Assembly: GCF_007859765.1 (NCBI RefSeq)
Contig: NZ_SIHJ01000001.1
Location: forward strand, 2,481,311 to 2,545,310
Reading direction: 5' to 3'
DNA: 64,000 bases
Origin: Posidoniimonas corsicana
Lineage (GTDB): Bacteria; Planctomycetota; Planctomycetia; Pirellulales; Lacipirellulaceae
The notes under the pieces were generated by a model, which worked only from the letters and a program-made list of their open reading frames with translations, ran no database searches and had not been told where the DNA came from. The position numbers were made by a program, and so were the translations under genes. Numbering within the stretch: the stretch's first letter is position 1; each line of letters begins with the position of its first letter. This document shows, piece after piece, positions 19,777 through 28,690 of the stretch.

Positions 19777-21764
19777 GGGCCATTCGGTGGGCTCACTTCG
19801 TGCGCTGGGCTGTCGACTCCCGGTAATCGAAGGTTCAAGACGTTGGCCTCGGGGCGGACCACGCAAAGGACGTAGTAACCCAGCAAAAGACCAACCACAG
19901 CGGAAAGGACCGACATCGTGCCGTTCACGAGCAGGCTTGCAAACGGGTTGCTGCGCCTGCCACGTGTGCCCTTTGAGACCAATCTTGCCTTGGGGACTGT
20001 CGATGTCGCTCCCGCCCCTGAAGCCACCCGGTCCGCGCTCTCTTTCGCCGACTGCTTCAGCTTCGATGATGCCGCCTTGGGGGCGCCTTCGGGGTGAGCC
20101 GGTTCGAGCGACCGGTCTCTTTGTTTCGACGGTTTCGCTGGAGTGTACGCCCGATTGGTATCCGCCGCTGCGGCTGACTCTAGTTCGGGTTCGTCCATGA
20201 TCGATAGGATAGCGTCGCTGAAATCGTTGAATCCGCCCGGTTGATTTACGACTTCCGACCAGCGAGAAAGCTGATTGCTGTTGAGCGTCTTCTCTCGCTT
20301 CAAATCAAGCTTTGCCGGCAATCCAGCCCCGGGGACGACGGCGTCGACACTAAGGCAGCCGTTGGCATCGTAGGAGTATTTGATGCGAACCTTGGCGCCA
20401 GCTGGCAGGCCCGGTGGGAGGTTCACGATTCTTGCTTTGCCGATTATCTGGTTGTGCTCAGGTGACGAGCTTTCGCCTTCGGTGACCTGGACTTCTACTG
20501 ATTTTTGCCCTTCCACGCGGGTCACAAAATCGCGCTCTACGTCGGTGGGTAGAGGGTTGTTCTTCGGTATCAAATGAATGACTTCGCGGTGCAGCGTGTC
20601 GATGTCGACGCCCACAATGCCCAAGCTGTGCGACGCGACGTTAGTGATCGTGAGTTCTCTAGCCACGGTAGAGACACCCTGTTGCGAGAGCCGAGATTGT
20701 GCATAGATGGCGGCGCCACGGGCGACTGCTTCGTCTGGATCGATACAACTCTCTGGATCTAGTCGGCTCTCTTGTCTGAGCGACTCTCGAATGCACGGCA
20801 TCCGCGTCGATCCACCGACGAGAATCAGGCGGTCAATGTCACCCCATGCCCAGCCGGCCGCGTTGAGGCATTGCCTAGTCGTAAACAATGTGCGATCGGT
20901 TAGATGCGCGGTTGCCTCTGCGAAGTCGTTGCGGGTTACTGTGATCTCTTGAGGGCCGGCGCTCCCATCGCAAACGTCAGTAGCAGTGGGCGATGAGGAG
21001 AGCGCATGCTTGAAGCGGTTTGCCATCTCCAACCAATACCGCTCATTGTTGGCGAGCGTCGTTTGATTGGCTGCTAACGCTTCCTCGTAGCGGTGTTGCA
21101 GAAGCTCGGCCAGGCACTCATCCCAATTGAGCCCACCGAGTTCGGTGTCGCCGTCGGTTGCTAGGGTTTTGATCTCCTGATTTCTAAGTTGGATGGCAGT
21201 AACGTCGAACGTACCGCCACCCAAGTCGTAGACGAGAACGTTAAGCGATTGGCAGGGAACGCCAGTCTTATCGAGGTAGCCGAGGTGTTCACCAAACGCC
21301 AGCACGGCGGCGGTGGGCTCATTAACGATGTCGACCACCTCAAGGCCGCTCATCTCTCCCGCGTTCTTGATTGCTTGGCGTCGGACCTCGTCGAAGTAGG
21401 CGGGGACGGTGATGACTGAGCTGAACGCCGGGCCGAGCTGGTTGGAAAGTGTGTTCTTGATGTCCTTTAGCAGGTAGCCAAGGACCACTTCGGCAGGCAT
21501 CGGCTTGCCGTTGACCTCGCAGAGCCGATTGCTCCCCGCAAGGCGGCGTTTGGCGTTGGCAATGGTGGTCGTGCGAGGGTGAGAATCTGATTCGCCAGCC
21601 GGCAACCCTACCGTGACCTCATCTGGTGCGAAATGCACAAGGCTCGGTAGCAGCTTCTTGCCGGGTCGGCTTTCGACGATCTCCGTTCGGCCGGCTTCAT
21701 TGATTCTGGCCGCGGCACAGAAAGTCGTGCCGAGATCGATCCCCACCGGGATTCGTAGGCTCAT
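19773..21764 (-). CDS. Membrane-anchored Hsp70 (DnaK-like) protein
   Basis: 663 residues from ATG 21764 (MSLRIPVGIDLGTTF). The complete Hsp70 ATPase domain is visible: GIDLGTTFCAA, INEPTAAVLAFG-type connect (IVNEPTAAVLAF), VYDLGGGTFDV and LVGGSTRMP. A substrate-binding-like beta domain follows (about 390-510), then a Ser/Lys-rich linker and one C-terminal membrane helix (SVLSAVVGLLLGYYVLCVV, near 620-640). The membrane anchor is unusual for a chaperone. It is divergent from a J-like membrane protein gene, suggesting a membrane chaperone pair. It lies within the element's lower-GC cargo. Confidence 0.9.
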   Translation of the reverse strand: MSLRIPVGIDLGTTFCAAARINEAGRTEIVESRPGKKLLPSLVHFAPDEVTVGLPAGESDSHPRTTTIANAKRRLAGSNRLCEVNGKPMPAEVVLGYLLKDIKNTLSNQLGPAFSSVITVPAYFDEVRRQAIKNAGEMSGLEVVDIVNEPTAAVLAFGEHLGYLDKTGVPCQSLNVLVYDLGGGTFDVTAIQLRNQEIKTLATDGDTELGGLNWDECLAELLQHRYEEALAANQTTLANNERYWLEMANRFKHALSSSPTATDVCDGSAGPQEITVTRNDFAEATAHLTDRTLFTTRQCLNAAGWAWGDIDRLILVGGSTRMPCIRESLRQESRLDPESCIDPDEAVARGAAIYAQSRLSQQGVSTVARELTITNVASHSLGIVGVDIDTLHREVIHLIPKNNPLPTDVERDFVTRVEGQKSVEVQVTEGESSSPEHNQIIGKARIVNLPPGLPAGAKVRIKYSYDANGCLSVDAVVPGAGLPAKLDLKREKTLNSNQLSRWSEVVNQPGGFNDFSDAILSIMDEPELESAAAADTNRAYTPAKPSKQRDRSLEPAHPEGAPKAASSKLKQSAKESADRVASGAGATSTVPKARLVSKGTRGRRSNPFASLLVNGTMSVLSAVVGLLLGYYVLCVVRPEANVLNLRLPGVDSPAHEVSPPNGP

Positions 21765-21882
21765 TGTGTACCGGGTGAAAGCTGGTTTGTGCGTCGCGGA
21801 ATTGAACTTTTCGACCCGTCTAACTAGGATGCGGGTCGGCGTAGACAAGGTTTGATCTTCCCGCAGCGGGGCTGCCGTTGCA

Positions 21883-23796
21883 ATGGCCGTGGACGGTGCT
21901 TCGATCAATTTCGACCCCTACTACAAGTGGCTCGGGATACCTGTCGACGAGCAGCCGTGCAACCACTACCGATTGCTCGGACTTCGTCTGTTCGAATCCG
22001 ATGCGGAGGTCATCGCAGCGGCGGCCGATCGGCAGATGGCCTACTTGAGGTCATTCCAGGCCGGCAAGCACTCTCAGGACGCCCAGAAGCTACTGAGCGA
22101 GGTTTCAGCGGCGCGTCGTTGCTTGCTCGACGAATCACGCAGGGAACACTACGACCGAAGTCTGAAGCAGACTGCCGCTGCAGTGGCGGCGATCTCCGAC
22201 CGCAGTTCTCCGGCTGTACAAACGGGGGCGGGCTCAGCACTCCCTACAGCCGAGCCTGACAACCCCTTCACGACTGTTGAAACTGGATCTCGGCGTAGTT
22301 CGGCGCACACGGGCAGGAAGAAGCGGAAGCGTCGCAGTCCAATTCTGGGATGGATCTCGCTATTCGTCCTGCTCGGGGGACTCTGCTTTGTCGCCTATGT
22401 ATTGGCGCTGAACAGCGACATTTTGAAGGACTTGCTGAACGGACAGAGCCCGCTGGCGCAGCCGGTCGCGGATGTAGCGGACTCGCCCGCCCTCCCGGCG
22501 GCGACAGGTTCTGACGATGCTCGGCAACGGGAACCGCGTGAGACGAATCAGGGCACGCCCCCGGCAGGTTCCAATAGCCCTGGGCGCTCGGGTCTAGGGG
22601 CTGGACCGGCACATCGCTTCCCACCCCGTATGCCAAACGTACCGGACGCCGTGGCAGATGGGGGGGTGGGGCAGCAGCCACCCGCCGAACGACCGAGCGA
22701 TAACGTCGGCGCCGCACCGCCAGCAATGAATGAGGGCGTTCCGAAGAGGGACCTGCGGGGCTTCGCGGAGAGGGGAAGAGGCGAGCAACCGCCGACCAGA
22801 GCTGATGGCGTCATACTCGACGTTCCTGCCGCCTTGAATACCGTGCGGCCCGTGTCGCTGCTCAAGCTAGACGGGCTGTCAGCTGGGAAGCTACCGCTCC
22901 GCCTCTACTCGTGTCGTGTGATGCGGGATACGCCCGCACTCGAACTGAAGCCCTCCGCCAAACCCGGTAGGTGGAGCATCATTGAAACTGACGAGCCGCA
23001 GCGCACGGTTGCTCATTTGGGGATGGTCGACATAGAACTGCAGTTCCTGTGGGCGAACGGAGTCACGGAAGAGCTTGCCGAACTCCTGCGTTCGTCTTTC
23101 TTGATTGTCGGCGAAGGAACCGACGCCCGAGGATACGGGTTCAACGCGCCGCAGCTGTTGCCGGCGGTAGAGGTGGATCTTGAGAAGCCGAAAACTACGG
23201 TCCAGTTAGATCTCTCCAAGATTTACCCGCCAGATGATATCCGGATGAGCGTGCTTTCCGTCGGAGTTCCTGGTCTTTGGGTTGAAGATCTTTCCGAACT
23301 TGCAGGTCTGGCGGACGGTGATACCGTGACCTTGACCCATGCTAAGCACCCTCATGTCTCGGTTGAATGCCAGTTCAAGGTGCGGGGCAAGAGCTGCGCA
23401 TCCGAATTCTCGTTCCGCTATCAGATCCCTGGCGGGAGGGAGTTCGGTCTAACAGCCAGCCACGTTCGTCGCACGACCGCCGAGCTGCAGAACTCTCTAC
23501 AACTCGCCAGTAAGGCTAGATCAGCGCTGCACAGCCTCCAAGACGACGCGGCGCGGATAACGCGGCTTATCAACCGAAACGCCAACAACGCCCATCTACG
23601 ACCACAGCTGGTGATCCTAGAGAACCAGATCAAGACCGCTCAGGCTCTGGTTGCAAACGAAGAGGCGATGCGGGCGCATCTGCGGTTCATGCAGGATCTG
23701 GTGCCAATTGGCGAGGCGATTCAACGCGATGCGAGCGTCTCCTGTTTCTTCTACATCGATTCCAACGGCTGCCGGCTGCCGCTCACTGCGAGATAG
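21883..23796 (+). CDS. Membrane protein with degenerate J-like N-terminus
   Basis: 637 residues. The first 90 residues resemble a J domain (YKWLGIPVDEQPCNHYRLLGL, LLSEVSAARRCLLDESRREHYDRSL), but the HPD tripeptide that activates Hsp70 is absent. A membrane helix follows (about 150-172, ISLFVLLGGLCFVAYVLAL), then a Pro/Gly-rich linker and a large C-terminal domain of unknown fold with a helical, coiled-coil-like end. This layout is common in planctomycetes. Divergent transcription from the Hsp70 gene, 118 nt apart, suggests they act together, with a binding mode other than HPD (inference). Confidence 0.75.
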   Translation: MAVDGASINFDPYYKWLGIPVDEQPCNHYRLLGLRLFESDAEVIAAAADRQMAYLRSFQAGKHSQDAQKLLSEVSAARRCLLDESRREHYDRSLKQTAAAVAAISDRSSPAVQTGAGSALPTAEPDNPFTTVETGSRRSSAHTGRKKRKRRSPILGWISLFVLLGGLCFVAYVLALNSDILKDLLNGQSPLAQPVADVADSPALPAATGSDDARQREPRETNQGTPPAGSNSPGRSGLGAGPAHRFPPRMPNVPDAVADGGVGQQPPAERPSDNVGAAPPAMNEGVPKRDLRGFAERGRGEQPPTRADGVILDVPAALNTVRPVSLLKLDGLSAGKLPLRLYSCRVMRDTPALELKPSAKPGRWSIIETDEPQRTVAHLGMVDIELQFLWANGVTEELAELLRSSFLIVGEGTDARGYGFNAPQLLPAVEVDLEKPKTTVQLDLSKIYPPDDIRMSVLSVGVPGLWVEDLSELAGLADGDTVTLTHAKHPHVSVECQFKVRGKSCASEFSFRYQIPGGREFGLTASHVRRTTAELQNSLQLASKARSALHSLQDDAARITRLINRNANNAHLRPQLVILENQIKTAQALVANEEAMRAHLRFMQDLVPIGEAIQRDASVSCFFYIDSNGCRLPLTAR

Positions 23797-24191
23797 CCGA
23801 GAACAGTCTTTGGTTCGCCTAGGTACTGTTGTGACCCTGCGCAGTGCCACTAGAGGGAACAGCCGACTGACCCAACTGTCTTTACTTGATAAATGAGCGT
23901 AGGTACTACCTGGCGAACGGTGGACACGGCTAGGAGAACAATCGGCAGAACTAAACCCGTATCCGTCGCTCCGCAGGTTGTAGTAGTAGAACCCCCTTAA
24001 TCCTTGCGCCATATGTGGGCTGCATCCGATGGGCTCCGCCTGCATGGGGCGGGTGTGGTCGGCGAGGACCCGACCGGCTTGTCTTGTCGAATCCGCAGCT
24101 AGGCGCGGGGTCCGAGCAGTGGCTAGGATGGCCTTTGCGGTTTGTTGCATTACTGTGTCGATGCCTGCCCGACCCTTTCCAGACGCGATCT
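23797..24191. other. Intergenic region without recognised gene
   Basis: 395 nt between the J-like gene and the PEP-CTERM gene, relatively AT-rich at first. No convincing open frame, RNA gene or strong terminator. It presumably holds the promoter of the PEP-CTERM gene. Confidence 0.35.
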
Positions 24192-25016
24192 ATGAAGCTC
24201 TCGATCTGTGTTGCTGTGGTCCTCTTCGCCGGTTGTCAGGCTTTGGCGCAGAGCACGTTTGTCGCGCAAGTTGAAGGCACCTTTGAGCTGCGAGAAGGCT
24301 CAGCGTCGGCTGTTGGCCGCGGACCGGTCGAAATAACTCTCACAACTAACTATAGCACTGTACTGTTCGAGTTCAGCTGGGATGTTGAGCTGTTGATGGC
24401 GGGTGCCCCCGAGGAAACCTTCGAGACGCGACTCTCGTCCGCCGGCAGAATGTACACGCCCGGAGCGGTGGACCTTTCATTCCCTGATGCGTTAGGCATT
24501 ACCTACGCGCCTCAGTCTACTCTCAATTGGGAGAACGAGTTTTCAGTAACAGAGCGCGTGGTTAGTTTCGAGCAGACGCACGAGAGTACTCCGCAGACCG
24601 GCACAAGGGGTACTGCGGCGACGAGTTTAGGAGTATCGGCATATCCTGAATTCGTGGCGTTCAGAACGCAGCCCGATTCTTGGGCGCGGTACGTGAAGTC
24701 TATCGGCAAGCTCAACACTCAGAGCGGTTCGGAGATTGAGCTCTTGCTATCGTTCAATCCTAGCAATCTAGAAGTCGCTCTGACCGAACTTCTCCCCGGT
24801 GACTTTAACAGCGACTCGGCTGTGGACGGGGCAGACTATACGGTGTGGCGCGACGCGCCGGCGTTCCTGGCGCCCCTGCTGACTGACTACGGGGTGTGGC
24901 GTGACAACTACGGCGTGCGTGGTTCAGGCTCGGTGGCCGCCGCTCCCGAGCCGACCGCCGTCATATTGTTGGGGTGGACAATGCTCGCCGGCTGCCTGAC
25001 GCAGCGCCGGTTCTGA
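24192..25016 (+). CDS. Secreted PEP-CTERM protein with dockerin-like segment
   Basis: 274 residues from ATG 24192. Signal peptide (MKLSICVAVVLFAGCQALAQ), a beta-rich middle of unknown function, a dockerin-type calcium loop pair (GDFNSDSAVDGADYTVWRD, then DYGVWRDNYG near 205-240), and a C-terminal PEP-CTERM sorting signal (APEPTAVILLGW, hydrophobic helix, QRR). Such proteins are exported and processed by exosortase, normally encoded elsewhere in the genome. Its presence in an integrative element is unusual. Confidence 0.82.
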   Translation: MKLSICVAVVLFAGCQALAQSTFVAQVEGTFELREGSASAVGRGPVEITLTTNYSTVLFEFSWDVELLMAGAPEETFETRLSSAGRMYTPGAVDLSFPDALGITYAPQSTLNWENEFSVTERVVSFEQTHESTPQTGTRGTAATSLGVSAYPEFVAFRTQPDSWARYVKSIGKLNTQSGSEIELLLSFNPSNLEVALTELLPGDFNSDSAVDGADYTVWRDAPAFLAPLLTDYGVWRDNYGVRGSGSVAAAPEPTAVILLGWTMLAGCLTQRRF

Positions 25017-25275
25017 CCGAACCCCCGCGCTCTAGGTTCTTTTCGGGCCGTCCCCGTGCGGGGCAGCCCCCTGCCGATCGGTACAATTCTTGGTTCGCGG
25101 CATGGTGAATGTCGGTGGTAGGGGGCGGCGGAGTGCGGCCCTCGTTGGACCCACAGCCGTCGCAGCGGATACAATCACAGCGGGGATAGGGCGACGGCCC
25201 GAACCGCGGTTTCCTGACCGCCTTCCCCCCCAATTTCTTTCAGGATTCTCACGGCCGCAACAGGAGGCGGTATCG

Positions 25276-27231
25276 GTGGCGCTTTCGGACAAGATCCGGT
25301 TCGCAGCAGAGCCGGAGGGCGAGCCCGCGGACATCGTGCTGGGCACGCTGGAGAAGCTCCAGCAGATTCTACAACCGGACGGGCCGGCCCCGTTTTCGAC
25401 GACGGCAGCAACCCCGTTCATGGGCGCCTGGCGAACGCTGGAGTGCGCCCTCGTTAATGTCCGCGGCGAGATCCACAGCCCTCCCCCGGGCCGCGGCCTG
25501 CAGTCGCTCTGGCTGTGGGTGGTAGCCCAGCGAGCGAAAGCGGTTCAGGAGGCCGCCAATCGTTCGGGAGGGGTGGCCGATCGGCTATTGCACGACGACG
25601 AAAACCTGCGCTGGCTGATCTCCAATGGTTGGCACTTAGGGGTGCAGGTCCGCGGCTGGGCGGCGCGACGGGGGCCGGATCTCGGCTCGGTGCTGGAGCC
25701 CGATTCGAACGCGGCGACGCGGCTGTGGGCGCTGGTCAACGAGTACGCCAGCTTGTCGGAGGATGGTGCCCCGAATGCGAAGGAAGCCGGCGAGCTGCTC
25801 CGGCAAGCAGGGCGGCTAGTGCTGGAGTGTGTTGAGCAAGGAGAAGTGCCCGACTGGCTTACCGAAGATCCGGCGCTGTGCGAGCGATTCTTGTCGGACC
25901 TCGATTCGCCCGAGCGGTTCTTGCGGAGCGTGCTTCCTGCAGAGTTCACCGCCAACGACCTTCGCAGTTTGGTGAATCATGTCGCCCCGCGGGACTCGTC
26001 GGAGCAAACCGAGGAAACGCCCAACACTGGGTCAACAGCCGACGTTCTCTCTGGGAATGGTAGTTCTCCCCCGCGCTCAGCTCGGGAGACTCTGGTAGCC
26101 AAGTTCGCTCAGTTTGCGGACAAGCTCGCAAGTTCAAGAGCAAAGTGGATGGACGGCTCGATGGACTACTCGATCGGGACGGCTATCCACTCGGCTTGGT
26201 TGCATGACTTACTCGTAAATGAGCCCGCCGTCCATAGGGCGGTTGGCTGGGTAGTCGAGAATCCGCCGCCTGCAGAAGCAGCTAAACAGCACCGTTCCAG
26301 CTATTCGCGGACCGGGCTCCGATACCCGCGATCACAGCAAGAAATGATGAAGGAGGCTGTGTACTTGGAGGTGTTCAATCTGATGCACTCAACGGGTCAG
26401 ATTGAGGAAGGGAGAGCAGGCGGAGAGCAGATGTGCCGGCGGTTGGCGAAGATTGTAGAAGGTGATAACCAGATCGCCACGAGAACACCGGAAGGTGAAG
26501 TTCAGTCTCCCCAGGTTCACACGCAAACGCTGAGTTGGCTTCTAAGTCAGTTGCAGGGGTACGAGCTCTATGACCGCTTGGCCAAAGAACAGTTTGCCAA
26601 AATCAAGCGAGCACCCGCGCTAGGATCAGTCGAGGCCCACTACGATTCAGTAGGGCGTGAACGCCGTCAGTCTGCCAATCAGTTTCTGCGTGACATCAGT
26701 GAGTGTCCCGGGTCGGATCGACTACGGGCCTACTGCGATGCAAACAATGTTGAGTGGTCGAAACGCGGGATTGAGCACCTTCGAGGGAAGCTGTGCGAAT
26801 CGCTCGACTGTGCGCCCGCCGAGATCAACCGGTTGTCACTGGTGGCCTTTAGAGAGCGATTGCGGGAAGTGGTCAACGGCGTTGCTTCTGATGTTAGTTC
26901 TGGCTCTAGCGGGGCCACGCCAGCCGAGGCTGATGCTCAGGAGGCTGGGGGCGACGAGAACCGATATTCACGTCTCGAAGATCTAGTACCGGCACACCGC
27001 AAAGCCTACTACTCGTTCCTCTACGCTGAAGCAAAAAGTGAGAGGCGTTTGGAAGACCGGGACGCCTATAACTGGCTAAAAGAGAATGGTGTCGATGACG
27101 CTGAGCGTTCGGAATTGCAAGACTACGAGTTGCCGGCGTTCGATACGTGGAGCCGGTATCTCCGATTTGCCCGGAAGGCTCTAGACGAACGCAAGTACAC
27201 ACCGAGAAGTGGTCGCCGACAGTCCGGTTGA
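25276..27231 (+). CDS. 651-residue protein of unknown function
   Basis: Start GTG 25276 is chosen because AGGAGG lies 8 nt upstream. Largely helical, soluble, no signal or membrane segment. An N-terminal segment (ADIVLGTLEKLQQIL) precedes a Trp-rich region (LWLWVVAQRAKAVQE, LRWLISNGWHLGVQVRGWAARRG). A Ser/Thr-rich linker follows near 250, and several alpha-helical stretches lead to a basic C-terminal end (YLRFARKALDERKY). I recognise no family. It lies in cargo between the PEP-CTERM gene and the replication module and is followed by a hairpin. Confidence 0.7.
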   Translation: MALSDKIRFAAEPEGEPADIVLGTLEKLQQILQPDGPAPFSTTAATPFMGAWRTLECALVNVRGEIHSPPPGRGLQSLWLWVVAQRAKAVQEAANRSGGVADRLLHDDENLRWLISNGWHLGVQVRGWAARRGPDLGSVLEPDSNAATRLWALVNEYASLSEDGAPNAKEAGELLRQAGRLVLECVEQGEVPDWLTEDPALCERFLSDLDSPERFLRSVLPAEFTANDLRSLVNHVAPRDSSEQTEETPNTGSTADVLSGNGSSPPRSARETLVAKFAQFADKLASSRAKWMDGSMDYSIGTAIHSAWLHDLLVNEPAVHRAVGWVVENPPPAEAAKQHRSSYSRTGLRYPRSQQEMMKEAVYLEVFNLMHSTGQIEEGRAGGEQMCRRLAKIVEGDNQIATRTPEGEVQSPQVHTQTLSWLLSQLQGYELYDRLAKEQFAKIKRAPALGSVEAHYDSVGRERRQSANQFLRDISECPGSDRLRAYCDANNVEWSKRGIEHLRGKLCESLDCAPAEINRLSLVAFRERLREVVNGVASDVSSGSSGATPAEADAQEAGGDENRYSRLEDLVPAHRKAYYSFLYAEAKSERRLEDRDAYNWLKENGVDDAERSELQDYELPAFDTWSRYLRFARKALDERKYTPRSGRRQSG

Positions 27232-27247
27232 CGCGACATCCGCGGGA

Positions 27248-27269
27248 CCGGATTCTTTTCAGAATCCGG
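27248..27269 (+). terminator. Hairpin after the 651-residue gene, possible terminator
   Basis: Perfect 9-bp hairpin CCGGATTCT-TTTC-AGAATCCGG, 17 nt after the stop codon, followed by GGTTTTG. The T run is short and delayed, so termination may be weak. A partial copy (CCGGATTCTTCGGGGTCCGG) occurs near 27339. Confidence 0.5.
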
Positions 27270-27290
27270 GGTTTTGTCCCCCCGCAACGC

Positions 27291-27313
27291 AAGTTGTTAC
27301 TTATCAACAACTT
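27291..27313. promoter_or_regulatory. Operator-like inverted repeat upstream of the replication module
   Basis: Perfect 8-bp arms AAGTTGTT and AACAACTT around a 7-nt spacer, 126 nt upstream of the first gene of the excisionase-primase-helicase set. It could be a repressor operator or part of a replication origin. Confidence 0.45.
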
Positions 27314-27439
27314 GTCTAAGTCCCGCCTCGCTGCAAACCGGATTCTTCGGGGTCCGGTCTCTGGGTTGTAAATGGCAAATGTTGTCCGCCGAGTGGGTCG
27401 GCTGGCAACGTGCCGCACCCTGAGACCGGAGTTCCTGAT

Positions 27440-27664
27440 ATGTCTCCCCCCGTAGAATCGTCGCCGGCGAAGCTGCTCGACGTTCGCGCCGTCGCCGAGC
27501 GGCTCGACTGCTCAACGCGGCACGTCTACCGTCTGGCCGACGCTGGCCGGATGCCCGCCCCTGTTAAGCTGGGGACCCTTGTCCGCTGGCCGCAGCAATC
27601 GGTCGACGACTGGATAGCGGCCGGCTGCCCTAATATCCGTCAGCTGAAGGGGGGCCGCCGATGA
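27440..27664 (+). CDS. Excisionase-like helix-turn-helix protein
   Basis: 74 residues: LLDVRAVAERLDCSTRHVYRLADAGRMPAPVKLG then VRWPQQSVDDWIAAGCP, the standard MerR/Xis-type winged helix of recombination directionality factors and small regulators. ATG 27440 is preferred; a longer frame opens at 27410. Its stop overlaps the next start by 4 nt (ATGA). It may control excision or the replication genes that follow. The C-terminal half resembles the HTH of 19375-19776. Confidence 0.82.
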   Translation: MSPPVESSPAKLLDVRAVAERLDCSTRHVYRLADAGRMPAPVKLGTLVRWPQQSVDDWIAAGCPNIRQLKGGRR

Positions 27665-28170
27665 CCCCTCGCAACCGCGACCAGCGGCCGCCCGAGGGCG
27701 AGCGCCGCAAGGACGCCGCCCTGCTACTGCTCGAAGCCCGCCGAGAAAGCTACGTCCGTCAGGCGAGGCGCGTGCTGCTCGAAATCCTGCTGCGGGACGG
27801 CATCGCCACGATGGACGACGTCAGGGCGGCGGTTGAGCTGCCCGACGGCGTGAACCCGAAGCTGTTCGGCGCGGTGCCAACGGTGCTCGCCCGGGCCGGC
27901 GTCATCCGGCGGGATGATTGGGTTCCGACCCGAAGAGCCGAAGCCCACGCTCGGCGCCTCACCCGCTGGCGGCTGGCCGACGTCCGCAAGGCGGAGCGGT
28001 GGCTCGCCGCTCACGAGCCGCTGCCGGATCTGACCACCGGCGATCAGCTGGCGCTGCCGTTTGACGAGAAAAAATCGCCGACCGCCCCCTCTGCCAAGAA
28101 ACGGGCGGCCGGCGAGTGGACTGGATCGAATCCCATCACAGGAAAGGACTCAAACCATGGGAAAGCTTAG
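27661..28170 (+). CDS. Small basic protein of unknown function
   Basis: 169 residues. A charged N-terminus precedes a winged-helix-like region (LLEILLRDGIATMDDVRAAVELPDGVNP, then FGAVPTVLARAGVIRRDDWVP) and a C-terminal Lys/Ser-rich tail. Family unknown; the position in the replication operon suggests a DNA-linked role, perhaps helicase loading or initiation (inference). It overlaps the preceding gene by 4 nt and the next by 14 nt. Confidence 0.7.
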   Translation: MTPRNRDQRPPEGERRKDAALLLLEARRESYVRQARRVLLEILLRDGIATMDDVRAAVELPDGVNPKLFGAVPTVLARAGVIRRDDWVPTRRAEAHARRLTRWRLADVRKAERWLAAHEPLPDLTTGDQLALPFDEKKSPTAPSAKKRAAGEWTGSNPITGKDSNHGKA

Positions 28171-28690
28171 CGAAATTTTGAACGCCGGTGGATACGGCGG
28201 CGACGATTTCACCAGCAACTGGGCCAGCACTGCCGCGGCGGGCGACTTCGACCCGCTGCCGGCCGGCTGGTACATCTGCCGGATCGAGTCGGGCGAGTTG
28301 GACGCCAGCAATCGCGGCACGCCCGGCTACAAGCTCACGTTCGTGGTGCTGGAGGGCGAGCACGAGGGCCGCAAGCTGTGGCAAGACCTCTGGCTGACGC
28401 CGGCGGCGCTGCCGATGGCGAAACGCGACCTGCGGAAGCTCGGCATCGTCGAGCCATCGCAGCTAGAGCAGCCGCTGCCGTCAGGGTTCCGCTGTCGGGT
28501 CCAGGTAGCTCTTCGCCGCGACGATGACGGGACCGAGCGCAACCGGGTGCGGCGGTTTGATGTCATCGGCATCGACACGCCCGAGCCGGACGCGTTCGCG
28601 CCTGAACCGGAAGAGGCGCCAGCCGCTCCTGAGGCGCCGCAGCAGCAGGACCTCGATCTGAAAGGGGGCGCGGATGTCCCGTTCGAGTGA
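28157..28690 (+). CDS. DUF669 family phage-type protein
   Basis: 177 residues from ATG 28157, preceded by AGGAAAGGA. The sequence shows LPAGWYICRIESGELDASNRGTPGYKLTFVVLEG then RKLWQDLWLTPAALPMAKRDLRKLGI, the family signature. The acidic C-terminal tail (PEPEEAPAAPEAP... then GADVPFE) is like that of single-stranded DNA-binding proteins. DUF669 genes occur in phage replication clusters, where they are thought to bind single-stranded DNA. The next gene, a primase, overlaps by 17 nt. Confidence 0.8.
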   Translation: MGKLSEILNAGGYGGDDFTSNWASTAAAGDFDPLPAGWYICRIESGELDASNRGTPGYKLTFVVLEGEHEGRKLWQDLWLTPAALPMAKRDLRKLGIVEPSQLEQPLPSGFRCRVQVALRRDDDGTERNRVRRFDVIGIDTPEPDAFAPEPEEAPAAPEAPQQQDLDLKGGADVPFE

